From Paludisphaera rhizosphaerae (lineage in GTDB: Bacteria > Planctomycetota > Planctomycetia > Isosphaerales > Isosphaeraceae), in contig NZ_JAALCR010000011.1 in NCBI RefSeq assembly GCF_011065895.1, forward strand, positions 1 through 64,000: DNA of 64,000 bases, in the 5' to 3' direction. The notes beneath the pieces were generated by a model, which was not told where the DNA came from, ran no database searches, and saw nothing but the letters and a program-made list of their open reading frames with translations. Below, piece by piece: positions 11,301-19,888 of this stretch. Position numbers and translations under genes: made by a program. Position 1 is the first letter of the stretch. Every line of letters starts with the position of its first letter.

Positions 11301-11508
11301 GCTTGAGGGCGGATTCGCGCTCGTCGAGCCTCAGTTGAGCCTTGCGCTGGTTCTTGTCCGGCCCGTGGCAAAAGTAGCAGTTCTCAGAGAGGATCGGCCG
11401 GACGTCGCGATTGAATTCGATTCGGGGCGGCTCATCGGCGCGGGTAAGACCGGAAACCGAAAGCGACAGGCAGGCGGCGGAAATCCCGGTCAGGAGGCAG
11501 AGACGCAC
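8380..11508 (-). CDS. PSCyt1/DUF1549/DUF1553 secreted cytochrome-like protein
   Basis: 1042 residues. A GTG start at 11508 (GGAGGG upstream) opens a signal peptide (CLLTGISAACLSLSVSGLT). A planctomycete-type cytochrome c domain follows (about 28-130) with the haem motif CYFCH and a later MPP segment. DUF1549 spans about 150-370 (PVDAFLLAALAAKG...), a variable middle about 370-650 contains a beta-rich, CBM-like stretch, and DUF1553 covers about 690-1000 (LTARVFVNRLWKQIFGVG, TPQQALTLLNDP). The architecture is diagnostic of planctomycetes. A downstream DUF1501 gene follows after 4 bases. Function is not established; polymer or sulfated glycan breakdown linked to redox chemistry is a common guess, not proven. 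Confidence 0.93.
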   Translation of the reverse strand: MRLCLLTGISAACLSLSVSGLTRADEPPRIEFNRDVRPILSENCYFCHGPDKNQRKAQLRLDERESALKHGAVVPGKPDDSELVVRILSTDEDAMPPAEAHKTLSTAQKKILQDWIAQGAEYQAHWAYVPPVRRPAPSVHRQEWVRNPVDAFLLAALAAKGIEPSPEAPKRRLVRRLYLDLLGLPPTAEEARAFEESTDPEAYEKLVDRLLESPHYGERMAVPWLDMARFTDSVGYHGDQGQRVFPYRDYVVNAFNANKPFDVFVTEQLAGDLLPNPTPEQLVATCFNRLNMMTREGGAQPGEYLAKYAADRVRTVGQTFLGSTFGCAECHDHKYDPITQRDFYTLSAFFADVKQWGVYNDYDYTPNPELKGWSNDHPFPPEVEVENSYLKERQKRLAEELRKVVSRNSDDAAITGWVDRAREFLESSETGWLNLKPQAEDEEKVEALPDGSLLVIDSAKMDPKQAAARPKTQGKAAAKEPAFRFESASGAGWVSRIRVELIPDSHHGGKIVREGAETAAVALSAKVEGGGEKAKGLSFYLADADHKTPRYFNGDEIPGILSGWRTSKDDAEKTQTAVWCLETPLELKDAQKLVVEVKSPQAVRVRVSLSPFGVGEDGKALGDLSADAQAAITACCDECVSDRAAILRGVYHRSIGADAETWARVRDLGREIQSCRDGRAFCTIVRAMPPMETRVLPRGDWLNRTGEIVEPEVPRFLPHATVATGRRLNRLDLARWITAEENPLTARVFVNRLWKQIFGVGISGVMEDVGAQGEWPTHPELLDWLAVEFRESGWDVKRMVRLMVTSSAYRQDSRTRPELKDADPGNRLVAFLSPRRLEAEFVRDNALSIAGLINLDLGGPSAFPYQPAGYYANLQFPDRDYKASPGPLQYRRGLYSHWQRTFLQPMLANFDAPAREECTASRTVANTPQQALTLLNDPTFVEAARSLAVELLGNEGSTDDAARLDRLFHRALVRPIEPAERASLLEYLAGRRTFYRDHRDEAEKLLHVGQAPLSGAIDPVEAAAWAMTCRILLNLHETITRY

Positions 11509-11688
11509 GGGCGGGCCCTCCGCGGTCGATCATTGGGGTTCGGCACGACGCGATTCCCGCGTGTGGAATCGAAGGCTTCAAGCATGCGTTTGGGAAGACC
11601 CTGAATATACCCGATCCATGGCCGAGAGAAACAGATTCAAGGCGTCCCCTGATGAGCCGGAGGATCGGGAACCGCGAAGACCCCTCGG

Positions 11689-12066
11689 CTACTTCGTCAG
11701 CTTCGACACGAACCACCCTTTCCCCAGGTTGACGATCGGCGAGACGACTCCGTCCGAGTTGTGGAGCGATACGAAGCCGTCGACGGAGTAACGCTCGCCG
11801 TCGCCGCAGAGGTCGAAGGCCACCTGATCGCCGTCGGACGCCGGTTCCATCCGGAGCAACTCGACCTGGGCCCGATGGACGACAAACGCCCCCCCGTCCG
11901 GGAGTTGGATGGGTTGGCCTTCGACGAATTCGTAGAACGCCTCGTCGGAGGAGAAGACAGGCTCATGCTTCGGAGCGACGGGCCACGGCGACAGACTGAC
12001 CGTCAGATAGCAGACGGAAAGCAGAACCAGCACACACAACAGGAAGAAGGGGGGCCGGCTCCTCAT
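11689..12066 (-). CDS. Hypothetical membrane-anchored small protein
   Basis: About 125 residues. One N-terminal hydrophobic segment (PFFLLCVLVLLSVCYLTVSL) is followed by a soluble domain with no motif I recognise. ATG 12066 is preferred, with AGGA about eight bases upstream; a GTG at 12081 would lengthen it by five residues. It stands alone between clpB and the cytochrome gene, all on the minus strand. Codon use fits the neighbours, so it is probably a real lineage-restricted gene. Confidence 0.55.
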   Translation of the reverse strand: MRSRPPFFLLCVLVLLSVCYLTVSLSPWPVAPKHEPVFSSDEAFYEFVEGQPIQLPDGGAFVVHRAQVELLRMEPASDGDQVAFDLCGDGERYSVDGFVSLHNSDGVVSPIVNLGKGWFVSKLTK

Positions 12067-12191
12067 CACAGGAGTCCTCACTCCAACGGTCCGCCTGTCT
12101 TACATTCGTCTTACCGTCTTTCTCATCATAGCAGGGTTCAAGTCGGAGAAAGCCATGCTGATCGGGTTGCTCCATGCAGACCGTTCGAAAT

Positions 12192-12228
12192 GCCAGGGGC
12201 CGTCGGTACAACACCGACGGCCCCTGGC
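12192..12228 (-). terminator. Strong hairpin, probable clpB terminator
   Basis: A perfect 16-bp stem (12192-12207 with 12213-12228) closes a five-base loop, starting eight bases after the clpB stop. On the minus strand only a short T-rich tract (GCATTTCG) follows, so termination could be intrinsic or the hairpin may mainly stabilise the 3' end. Confidence 0.75.
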
Positions 12229-12236
12229 TGACTCGG

Positions 12237-14873
12237 TCACGCCTTGGTCGGCGTGAAGGTGAAATTCTTGCCGTCGTAGTCGATTTCGACGACGTCGGCC
12301 GGGTTGACGCGCTGGTCGAGCAGGGCTTTCGCCAGTGGGTTGGCCAGGCGCTGCTGGATCACGCGCTTGAGCGGGCGGGCACCGTAGGTTGGGTCGAAGC
12401 CCTCCTCGGCCAGCCGCTCGCGGGCCTTGTCGGTGATCCGGATCGAGAGGTTCGCCTCGGCCAGTTGCTTCTCCAGCCGCTTGAGCTGGATGCCGACGAT
12501 CTGGCCCAGTTCCTTCCGTCCCAGAGGGTGGAAGATGATCGTCTCGTCGATTCGGTTGAGGAACTCGGGCAGGAACTCGCGCCGGAGGACTTCCTGGACC
12601 TGGTTCCGCATCGTCGATTCGTCGGCCCCCTTGGCGGAGAGGTCGGCGATGACGTGGCTCCCCAGGTTCGAGGTCATGATGATGACCGTGTTCCGGAAGT
12701 CGACCGTGCGGCCCTGACCGTCGGTCAGGCGACCGTCGTCAAGCACCTGCAAGAGCACGTTGAAGACGTCGCGGTGGGCCTTCTCGACCTCGTCGAGCAA
12801 GACCACCGAGTACGGCCGCCGCCGGACGGCCTCGGTGAGCCGACCGCCTTCCTCGTAGCCAACGTACCCCGGAGGAGCGCCGATCAGCCGGGCGACGTTG
12901 TGCCGCTCGCCGTACTCGCTCATGTCGATGCGAACCATCGCGGCCTCGCTGTCGAACAGGAACTCGGCGAGGGCCTTGGCCAGCTCCGTCTTGCCGACGC
13001 CCGTGGGGCCCAGGAAGAGGAACGAGCCAATCGGCCGGTTCGGATCCTGGAGCCCCGCGCGGCTGCGGCGGACGGCGTCGGCCACGGCGCGCACGGCGTC
13101 GTCCTGGTCGACCATCCGGAGGTGGATCTGGTCCTCCAGCTTCAAGAGCTTCTCGCGCTCGGTGGCCAGCATCCGCGAGACCGGCACGCCGGTCCACTGG
13201 CTGACGACCTCGGCGATCTCCTCGGAGTCGACCTCGCGCTTGAGGAGTTGGCGGCCCTTCTCCTTCGGCTGCTCGTCGGCGGCCGGCTCGGCCTCGGCGA
13301 TCCGCTTCTCCAGGGCCTTGCGCTCAGAGTCGAGCGCGGCGAGCTTCTGGTAGCTGGCCTCGTCGGGACGTTCGCCGTGCTGCTGCTTCTGGCGGATGTC
13401 GTCCATGAGCCGGCTGAACTCGGACTTCACCAATTCCAGGTGCTCGCGGACCTTCTGCACGTCTCCCAGCCCGGACTTCTCCATCTCCCACTGGCGACGG
13501 AGATCCTGGAGCTGCTTCTCAACCTGCTCAATGTCGGCCTCGACCTCGGCGAGCCGTTCGAGGGCGTGCTCCTCCTCCTCCTTCTGGAGCATCCGCTGCG
13601 CGAGCTGAAGCTGCAACAGCCGACGCTGAAGAACGTCGATCTCGGTGGGGACGGACTGCAACTCCATCGAGAGCCGGCTGGCGGCCTCGTCGACGAGGTC
13701 GATGGCCTTGTCGGGGAGGAAGCGGTCGGTGATGTACCGCGACGCCAGCTTGGCGGCCGAGACCAGGGCGGAGTCCTTGATCTTGACCTTGTGGTGAACC
13801 TCGTACCGCTCCTTGATGCCGCGGAGGATCGCGATCGTGTCGTCGATCGAGGGCTCGCCGACGAAGACCGGCTGGAACCGCCGCTCCAGGGCGGGGTCCT
13901 TCTCGATGTGCTCGCGGTACTCGTCAAGCGTCGTGGCGCCGATGCAGCGCAGCTCGCCACGGGCCAGCGCCGGCTTGAGCAGGTTGGCGGCGTCCATCGC
14001 GCCGTCCCCCTTGCCCGCGCCGACGACCAGGTGCAGCTCGTCGATGAACAGGATGATCCGGCCTTCGGACTCGCTGACTTCCTTGAGGACCGCCTTGAGC
14101 CGCTCCTCGAACTCGCCGCGGTACTTGGCGCCGGCGACGAGCGCGCCCATGTCGAGCGCGATGAGCTTGCGATTCTGGAGGCTCTCGGGGACGTCGCCGG
14201 AGACGATGCGCTGGGCGAGGCCCTCGGCGATGGCCGTCTTGCCAACGCCCGGCTCGCCGATCAGCACCGGGTTGTTCTTGGTGCGACGGCTGAGCACCTG
14301 GACGACCCGGCGGATCTCCGAATCGCGGCCGATGACCGGATCCATCTTCCCCTTACGGACGGCTTCGACGAGGTCGCGGCCGTAGCGCTCCAGGGCCTGG
14401 TACTTGTCGTCGGGGTTCTGGTCGGTGACCGTCTGGCCGCCTCGGACCTTCTGCAAAGCCTTGAGGATCTCGGGCGCGGAGACGCCCAGCGAATCCAGCA
14501 GAGCCTGGGTCTTGCTCTTGACCTTGGCCAGGCCCAGCAAGAGGTGCTCGACCGAGACGTACTGGTCCTTCATCCGGTCGGCTTCGGCCTGCGCGGACTC
14601 CAGCACGGCCGCCAGGTCGGGGCCGATGGAGATCTCGCCGCCCGTGACGCGCGGCAGGGCGTCGAGCCCGGACTGCGCGGCCTTCAACACCTGCGCCGGG
14701 TTGACGCCAAGCTGCGTGAAGAGAGCCCGAACGACCTGCTGATTAGGATCGAGCAACGCAGCGAGCAGGTGCATGGGCTCCAGCCGCTGATGGCTGCGCT
14801 CACTGGCCAAGGCCTGGGCCGCTTGAAGGGCCTCCTGGCTCTTCAGCGTGAGTTTATCGAATCGAAAAGCCAT
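12237..14873 (-). CDS. clpB: ATP-dependent disaggregase ClpB
   Basis: 878 residues, normal for ClpB. Hsp100 hexamer that threads aggregated proteins through its pore and works with DnaK. Order seen: N-terminal Clp repeat domain (1-150), first AAA+ module with Walker [14 protein letters not shown] and Walker B ILFIDELH, a long coiled-coil middle domain (about 400-540, rich in [15 protein letters not shown]-type heptads) that marks ClpB rather than ClpA/ClpC, and a second AAA+ module with [13 protein letters not shown], pore loop GYVGYEEGG and [18 protein letters not shown] run just before the ATG serves as the ribosome site. dnaK lies 320 bases upstream on the same strand, beyond a strong hairpin and a REP-like repeat, so it probably has its own transcript. 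Confidence 0.98.
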   Translation of the reverse strand: MAFRFDKLTLKSQEALQAAQALASERSHQRLEPMHLLAALLDPNQQVVRALFTQLGVNPAQVLKAAQSGLDALPRVTGGEISIGPDLAAVLESAQAEADRMKDQYVSVEHLLLGLAKVKSKTQALLDSLGVSAPEILKALQKVRGGQTVTDQNPDDKYQALERYGRDLVEAVRKGKMDPVIGRDSEIRRVVQVLSRRTKNNPVLIGEPGVGKTAIAEGLAQRIVSGDVPESLQNRKLIALDMGALVAGAKYRGEFEERLKAVLKEVSESEGRIILFIDELHLVVGAGKGDGAMDAANLLKPALARGELRCIGATTLDEYREHIEKDPALERRFQPVFVGEPSIDDTIAILRGIKERYEVHHKVKIKDSALVSAAKLASRYITDRFLPDKAIDLVDEAASRLSMELQSVPTEIDVLQRRLLQLQLAQRMLQKEEEEHALERLAEVEADIEQVEKQLQDLRRQWEMEKSGLGDVQKVREHLELVKSEFSRLMDDIRQKQQHGERPDEASYQKLAALDSERKALEKRIAEAEPAADEQPKEKGRQLLKREVDSEEIAEVVSQWTGVPVSRMLATEREKLLKLEDQIHLRMVDQDDAVRAVADAVRRSRAGLQDPNRPIGSFLFLGPTGVGKTELAKALAEFLFDSEAAMVRIDMSEYGERHNVARLIGAPPGYVGYEEGGRLTEAVRRRPYSVVLLDEVEKAHRDVFNVLLQVLDDGRLTDGQGRTVDFRNTVIIMTSNLGSHVIADLSAKGADESTMRNQVQEVLRREFLPEFLNRIDETIIFHPLGRKELGQIVGIQLKRLEKQLAEANLSIRITDKARERLAEEGFDPTYGARPLKRVIQQRLANPLAKALLDQRVNPADVVEIDYDGKNFTFTPTKA

Positions 14874-14892
14874 AACATCCCCCCCTTACATA

Positions 14893-14993
14893 TTGGGTGC
14901 CATGGCCACGCTTGCGTGGCCATGAACTGGCGAGGACGGCGGAAACGAATGTCGCCGATCGCATGGCCACGCGAGCGTGGCCATGGCACCCAA
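14893..14993. repeat. REP-like palindromic element, copy 1
   Basis: A 101-bp element between clpB and dnaK. Its ends are perfect 19-bp inverted repeats (14893-14911 and 14975-14993). Each arm is itself a perfect 11-bp hairpin: CATGGCCACGC/GCGTGGCCATG with two-base loops at 14901-14924 and 14962-14985. A second diverged copy lies at 21676-21771. No coding capacity. This nested layout resembles bacterial BIME/REP units or a very short MITE. Confidence 0.85.
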
Positions 14994-15122
14994 TCCCGTC
15001 CCTTGGAGGGCCTTGGGTAAACGCTCTCACCTTTTCATCTATCCTACGCACCTATGCGACACCTGGTTCGCGGGAAAACGTCAAGGGGCGGTCGATTTCA
15101 ATTCATCGACCCGCGCGTGAGA

Positions 15123-15162
15123 ACGGGACGAGGCCGGCGACGGGGTCGCAGCCTCGTCCCGT
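15123..15162 (-). terminator. Probable dnaK terminator hairpin
   Basis: ACGGGACGAGGC (15123-15134) pairs perfectly with GCCTCGTCCCGT (15151-15162). A second stem GCGAC/GTCGC fills the loop, giving an almost continuous hairpin 31 bases after the dnaK stop. No T-run follows on the minus strand. Confidence 0.7.
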
Positions 15163-15193
15163 AATCGTGGGGACGGTTACCGAGGGCCGGTAC

Positions 15194-17113
15194 TTACTTG
15201 CCCTCTTCGAACTCCACGTCGATCACGTCGTCGGGCTTGGAGCCGCCAGAGGACGCCTCCGAAGGTCCGCCGGCCGAGGGGCCGCCAGGACCGCCCGCGC
15301 CGGCGCCGGCCGCGGCGTAAAGGTGCTCGGACATCGCCTGAGCCGCGCGAGAGAGTTCATCGACGGCCCGGTTGATGGCCGCCGCGTCGTCCCCCTTCTT
15401 GGCCTCGTTGACCTTCTCGATGGCCGCCTGGAGGGCCGAGCGGTCCGCCTCGCCGAGCTTGTCCTTGTTCTCCTCGAGAAGCTTCTCGAGCGAGTAGACG
15501 CGCTGTTCGGCGGCGTTGCGGGCTTCGGCCAGCTCACGGCGCTTCTTGTCGTCGGCGGCGTGCGACTCGGCGTCGCGGTTCATCCGCTCGATCTCCTCCT
15601 TGGACAGGCCGCCGGAGGACTCGATGCGGATGGTGTGCTCCTTGCCAGTCGCCTTGTCACGGGCGGTGACGTTGAGCAAACCGTTGGCGTCGATGTTGAA
15701 CGTGACCTCGATCTGGGGGGTGCCCATCCGCGCCGGGGGGATCCCTTCGAGATTGAACTCGCCGAGCGGCCGGTTGTCCTGAGCCATCGGCCGCTCACCC
15801 TGGAAGACCTTGATCGTCACGGCCGACTGGTTGTCCTCGGCGGTCGTGAAGGTCTCCTTCTTCTCGGTCGGGATCGTGGTGTTGCGGGGGACCAGGACGG
15901 TCATGACGCCCCCCTTGGTCTCCAGCCCCAGCGACAGCGGGGTGACGTCCAGGAGCAGGACTTCCTTCACGTCGCCCGTGAGGACGGCGCCCTGGATAGC
16001 CGCACCGATGGCGACGACCTCGTCCGGGTTGACGCCCTTGTGGGGGTCTTTGCCGAAGATGTCCTTGACGATCTGCTGGACCCGCGGCATGCGGGTGGAA
16101 CCGCCGACCATCACGATCTCGTCGATCTGACCCGGCTTCAGCTTGGCGTCGTCCAGCGCCTTCAGGACGGGGCCGCGGCAACGCTCGAAGAGGTTGTCGG
16201 TCAGCTTCTCGAACTGGGCGCGGGTGATCGTCATCGTCAGGTGCTTGGGCCCCGACGCGTCGGCCGTGATGAACGGCAGGTTGATGTCGGCCTGGGTCTG
16301 GAAGGAGAGGTCCTTCTTGGCCTTCTCGGCAGCCTCCTTGAGGCGCTGAAGGGCCATGGCGTCCTTCCGCAGGTCGATCCCCTGCTCCTTCTTGAAGTCG
16401 TCGGCGATGTAGTTGATGAGGGCCTCGTCCCAGTCGTCGCCGCCCAGGTGGGTGTCGCCGTTGGTGGAGAGGACCTCGAAGACGCCGTCGGCCACGTCGA
16501 GGATCGAGATGTCGAACGTACCGCCGCCCAGGTCGAAGACCGCGATCTTCTCGTTCTTCTTCTTTTCGAGCCCGTACGCCAGCGCGGCGGCCGTCGGCTC
16601 GTTGATGATCCGCGCGACTTCCAGGCCGGCGATCTGGCCGGCGTCCTTGGTCGCCTGCCGCTGGCTGTCGTTGAAGTAGGCGGGGACCGTGATGACGGCC
16701 TTCTTGACCTTGTGGCCGAGGTAGCTCTCAGCCGCTTCCTTCAACTTGCGCAGGATGAGCGCGGAGATCTCCGGGGGCGTGTAGTCCTTGTTGTTGACGT
16801 GGACCTTCACGAAGTCGGACGACCCACCCACGACCTTGTAGGGGACCATCTTCTCTTCACCGCCGACCTCCTCGTGGCGACGGCCCATGAACCGCTTGAT
16901 CGAATAGATCGTCCCGGCCGGGTTGGTGATCGCCTGGCGCTTGGCCGGGTCGCCGACGAGGATCTCCCCCTTCGACGAGAACGCGACCACCGAGGGGGTC
17001 AGGCGACTCCCTTCCTGGTTGGGGATGACGGTGACGTCGCCGCCTTCCATGACCGCAACCACGCTGTTGGTCGTCCCCAGGTCGATGCCGATGATCTTCT
17101 CACCTTCCGCCAC
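15194..17113 (-). CDS. dnaK: Molecular chaperone DnaK (Hsp70)
   Basis: 639 residues. Hsp70 ATPase that binds unfolded peptides with DnaJ/GrpE help. The GTG start at 17113 is chosen because it gives [17 protein letters not shown], the canonical N-terminus, and has GAAGGGAG upstream; the open frame continues to 17569 but that extension has no Hsp70 similarity. Seen: phosphate loop GIDLGTTNS (8-16), [13 protein letters not shown] (about 195), [11 protein letters not shown] (about 340), substrate domain with [15 protein letters not shown], and a Gly/Ser-rich tail ending [12 protein letters not shown]. No grpE or dnaJ is adjacent. A consensus-like sigma-54 site lies 170 bases upstream; no CIRCE element was found. 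Confidence 0.98.
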   Translation of the reverse strand: MAEGEKIIGIDLGTTNSVVAVMEGGDVTVIPNQEGSRLTPSVVAFSSKGEILVGDPAKRQAITNPAGTIYSIKRFMGRRHEEVGGEEKMVPYKVVGGSSDFVKVHVNNKDYTPPEISALILRKLKEAAESYLGHKVKKAVITVPAYFNDSQRQATKDAGQIAGLEVARIINEPTAAALAYGLEKKKNEKIAVFDLGGGTFDISILDVADGVFEVLSTNGDTHLGGDDWDEALINYIADDFKKEQGIDLRKDAMALQRLKEAAEKAKKDLSFQTQADINLPFITADASGPKHLTMTITRAQFEKLTDNLFERCRGPVLKALDDAKLKPGQIDEIVMVGGSTRMPRVQQIVKDIFGKDPHKGVNPDEVVAIGAAIQGAVLTGDVKEVLLLDVTPLSLGLETKGGVMTVLVPRNTTIPTEKKETFTTAEDNQSAVTIKVFQGERPMAQDNRPLGEFNLEGIPPARMGTPQIEVTFNIDANGLLNVTARDKATGKEHTIRIESSGGLSKEEIERMNRDAESHAADDKKRRELAEARNAAEQRVYSLEKLLEENKDKLGEADRSALQAAIEKVNEAKKGDDAAAINRAVDELSRAAQAMSEHLYAAAGAGAGGPGGPSAGGPSEASSGGSKPDDVIDVEFEEGK

Positions 17114-17282
17114 GTCCGATCTCCCTTCTTCCACGTTGAGCGGTGACGAGGAAACCCGCGCGCCACAAGGTTGCGCGAAGCGACCAGACCGGGAACGATG
17201 CAACCGTTCCGAATCGGATTCGCCGGCCCACGGCCGTTCTTCAAGAGATCCACCCACACTCAACCGACGTCGAGAATGGAAA

Positions 17283-17298
17283 AGCAAGCGTTGTGCCA
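17283..17298 (-). promoter_or_regulatory. Sigma-54-type -24/-12 promoter upstream of dnaK
   Basis: Read on the minus strand the sequence is TGGCAC-N5-TTGCT, matching the RpoN consensus TGGCAC-N5-TTGCW at every defined base. A start about 12 bases past the GC would give a leader near 160 nt before the dnaK GTG. No other convincing promoter or CIRCE operator was seen in 17114-17554. No cognate activator gene is in the window. Confidence 0.6.
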
Positions 17299-17554
17299 GA
17301 CGCTTTTTTTCTCCAGCACCACGACGTAACCCCAAATACACAGGCTTGTTATAAATCCATGTGAACCTCAATGCCAGTTCCGACCCGGACAAATCGACTG
17401 CCGATATGACACTCGCCTCAAAACGCCTTCGGCACAGATGCCATTTTGACAGCACCTCAGGGGCGGCCGACTCTCGGGAGAAGGACCGGGCGGCTCCCCT
17501 TCCGGGGAATCCGCCAGGCCGCGAGAAACCCACTTCATCGCCCGGGGAAAAACC

Positions 17555-17583
17555 TTGACAGGGTCTCACCTTTCATTTAAGAC
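17555..17583 (+). promoter_or_regulatory. pheA: Sigma-70-like promoter for pheA
   Basis: A perfect TTGACA at 17555-17560, a 17-base spacer and TAAGAC at 17578-17583 (three of six -10 matches) point towards pheA, whose likely ATG lies 140 bases downstream. The leader contains a small hairpin near GAGCGTCC/GGACGTTC but no obvious Phe-rich leader peptide. The rest of the 609-base dnaK-pheA gap holds no recognisable gene. Confidence 0.5.
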
Positions 17584-17722
17584 CTTATTCACGTGAATGT
17601 TGCGTCCACCCGGCCGCGACGCCGAGCGTCCTCTGGACGTTCTCTCCTCGGGGCATGAGAGGGGCTCTCCTCCTCGGGGACTGCCTCTTCCATTCGGATC
17701 GATCGTCTCTCAGAGTCAACCG

Positions 17723-18892
17723 ATGGCCCGCAAGTCTCCCACGCCCGCCCGACCTGCATCCTCAGCCGCCGGCGCGGCGGAGTCCCCGGACGCCAAGAAA
17801 GCCCCCACGCTGAGCTCGCTTCGGAGCGAGATCGACCGGATCGACAAGGAGTTGGTGTCGATCCTGAACCGTCGGGCCGAGATCGCCGTTCAGATCGGTA
17901 AAGTGAAGAGCTCCAACGGCATGGAGGTCTTCTCCGCGGCCCGCGAAGAAGAGGTTCTGGCGAAGGTTCTAGGAGCCAGCCACGGACCGCTCCCCGCCGA
18001 TACGCTCCGGCTGATCTTCCGCGAGCTGATGAGCGGCACCCGAGCCCTCCAGCGGACGCTCCGCGTGGCCTGCCTGGGTCCGAAGTACAGCTACAGCCAC
18101 CTGGCCTCGGTCGCCAAATTCGGCGAGGCCGTGGAACACGTCCCGCTCGGCTCGATCGCCGCGGTCTTCGAGGAGTTGAACCGCCGGCACGTCCAGTTCG
18201 GCATCGTTCCGCTGGAGAACTCCACCGACGGTCGGATCGCCGACACGCTGGACATGTTCACCAAACTCCCCAACCTCAAGATCCGCGCTGAGGTCCGCCT
18301 GCGGATCCACCACTGCCTCCTCGGCCGTTGCGAGTGGAGCCAGGTCCGTCGGGTCTACTCCAAGAGCCAGGCCCTCTCACAGTGCCGCAACTGGCTGGGC
18401 AAGAATCTGCCGCAGGCGGCCAAGATCGAGGTCGTCTCGACGGCCGCCGCCGCTGAGCTTGCCCAGCGCGAGGAGTTCGCCGCCGCCGTGGCGAGCCGGC
18501 CGGCCGCCCAGGCCTACAAGCTCAACCTGCTGGCCGAGAACATCGAGGACCAGGTCAACAACGTCACGCGGTTCGCCGTCATCGCCGAGACGCCCGAAGC
18601 CCGCACCGGCCGCGACAAGACGACCCTCATGGCCCGCATCCCTAACGATCCGGGCTCGCTCGCCAAGGTAATCGCCCCGCTCGAGAAGCTGGGCGTGAAC
18701 ATGACCTGGATCGAGTCGTTCCCCATCCCCGGATCCGCCGGCGACAAGAACCCCGCCTACCTCTTCTTCCTCGACATCGAGGGCCATATCGACGATCCCC
18801 TCGTCCAGAAGGCCATCGATTCCATCAAGCGTCGCTGCGAGCGCCTGGACGTCCTGGGCTCCTACCCCCGCAGCGAGGTCGTCGAGAGCTGA
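17723..18892 (+). CDS. pheA: Bifunctional chorismate mutase / prephenate dehydratase
   Basis: 389-residue P-protein of phenylalanine biosynthesis: chorismate to prephenate to phenylpyruvate. An Ala/Pro-rich start is followed by an AroQ-type chorismate mutase (about 37-120; LRSEIDRIDKELVSILNRRA). Prephenate dehydratase covers about 125-300, with GPKYSYSHLAS, PLENSTDGRI and the NNVTRFAVIA motif around the catalytic Thr. A C-terminal ACT domain (about 315-385; NDPGSLAKVI, WIESFPI) normally gives feedback inhibition by phenylalanine. ATG 17723 (MARKSPTP) is preferred; 17597 would add 42 low-complexity residues. A D-amino-acid aminotransferase-like gene follows 93 bases later. Confidence 0.95.
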   Translation: MARKSPTPARPASSAAGAAESPDAKKAPTLSSLRSEIDRIDKELVSILNRRAEIAVQIGKVKSSNGMEVFSAAREEEVLAKVLGASHGPLPADTLRLIFRELMSGTRALQRTLRVACLGPKYSYSHLASVAKFGEAVEHVPLGSIAAVFEELNRRHVQFGIVPLENSTDGRIADTLDMFTKLPNLKIRAEVRLRIHHCLLGRCEWSQVRRVYSKSQALSQCRNWLGKNLPQAAKIEVVSTAAAAELAQREEFAAAVASRPAAQAYKLNLLAENIEDQVNNVTRFAVIAETPEARTGRDKTTLMARIPNDPGSLAKVIAPLEKLGVNMTWIESFPIPGSAGDKNPAYLFFLDIEGHIDDPLVQKAIDSIKRRCERLDVLGSYPRSEVVES

Positions 18893-18985
18893 CCAGCCGC
18901 CGTTGCCCCGCTCGACCTTCGAGGGGTATCCTGGCGTCTGGGAGAGCGACTGAAGACGAATCGCGTTGCGAAAGGACCGAGTGGG

Positions 18986-19888
18986 ATGGCCGACCTGGCT
19001 TGCGTGAACGGCGAACTCATGGCCCCCGAACAGGCGACGGTGCCGATCTACGACCGCGGATTTCTGTTCGGCGACTCCGTTTATGAGGTCTGTCGGATCT
19101 ACGACGGCCGCTGCTGGCTGGAAGCCGACCACCTGGTGAGGCTCAAGCGGAGCCTCAAGGAACTGGAATTCCCCCCCTACGACCTCGACCGCCTCGTGGC
19201 GCGGATCTACCGGACGATCCGGGCGAGCTACGTCAAGGAGGGGCTGGTCTACGTGCAGGTCACGCGCGGAGTCGCCCCCCGCACGCACGCCTTCCCGAAC
19301 CCGCCGGTCGAGCCGACCGAGGTCATCATCGTCCGTCCTTACGACGACGCCTCATCGGCCGCCCTTCGCGAGACCGGCGTCCCCGTCGTCACCCGGCCGG
19401 ACATCCGCTGGAAGCGCTGCGACATCAAAACGACCAACCTGCTGGGGAACGTCCTGGCCAACGAATCGGCCCATCGCGAGGGCGCCTATGAGGCCGTCCT
19501 GATCGACGCCGACGGCAAGGTCACGGAAGCGACCCACACGTCGCTGCTGTGGGTCCGCGACGGCCGGATCGAGGGGACTCCCGAAGGGCCCGAGATCCTC
19601 ATCGGCATGACCCGTCACCTGACCCAGCGGCTGGCGAAGAAGGTCGGGATCCCGTTCGTCGAGGCTCAGGTCACGCTTCCCGAACTGCTCGCCGCCGACG
19701 AGGCGTTCCTGGTGGGAACCTCGACCGAGGTCATGCCCGTCGCCACGGTTGACGGCAAGTCGATCGGCGCTGGCAAGCCCGGCCCGATCACCCGCCGGCT
19801 CCAGCAGGCGTACAAGGACGAACTCGCCGCCTGGCTGGCCGAGGGAGCCTCGTACGAATCGAAGAAAGCCCCCGCGAGCGTCTCATGA
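18986..19888 (+). CDS. dat: Class IV PLP aminotransferase, D-amino-acid type
   Basis: 300 residues, fold-type IV aminotransferase. Conserved features are VPIYDRGFLFGDSVYEV at the N-terminus, the PLP lysine in RCDIKTTNLLGNVLA (about residue 148) and the phosphate-binding VTEATHTSLLWV/GMTR region. The DIKTTNLLGNVLA block and short length resemble D-alanine/D-amino-acid transaminase more than the branched-chain enzyme IlvE, but IlvE or 4-amino-4-deoxychorismate lyase cannot be excluded. AAAGGA is upstream. The stop overlaps the next gene's start by four bases (ATGA), implying translational coupling with the glycosyltransferase-like gene. Confidence 0.85.
   Translation: MADLACVNGELMAPEQATVPIYDRGFLFGDSVYEVCRIYDGRCWLEADHLVRLKRSLKELEFPPYDLDRLVARIYRTIRASYVKEGLVYVQVTRGVAPRTHAFPNPPVEPTEVIIVRPYDDASSAALRETGVPVVTRPDIRWKRCDIKTTNLLGNVLANESAHREGAYEAVLIDADGKVTEATHTSLLWVRDGRIEGTPEGPEILIGMTRHLTQRLAKKVGIPFVEAQVTLPELLAADEAFLVGTSTEVMPVATVDGKSIGAGKPGPITRRLQQAYKDELAAWLAEGASYESKKAPASVS

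Noticed and set aside
12174-15020. 948-residue plus-strand open frame opposite clpB
   Set aside because: It mirrors clpB codon positions, is Leu/Val/Arg/Asp biased without domains, and clpB itself is beyond doubt. High-GC genes commonly leave such antisense frames.
17114-17569. 152-residue N-terminal extension of DnaK
   Set aside because: It has no Hsp70 similarity, contains the sigma-54 site, and the GTG at 17113 has a good ribosome site and gives the canonical N-terminus.
17114-17722. CIRCE or sigma-32-type heat-shock signal for dnaK
   Set aside because: No TTAGCACTC-N9-GAGTGCTAA or close variant was found, and no convincing sigma-32 box.
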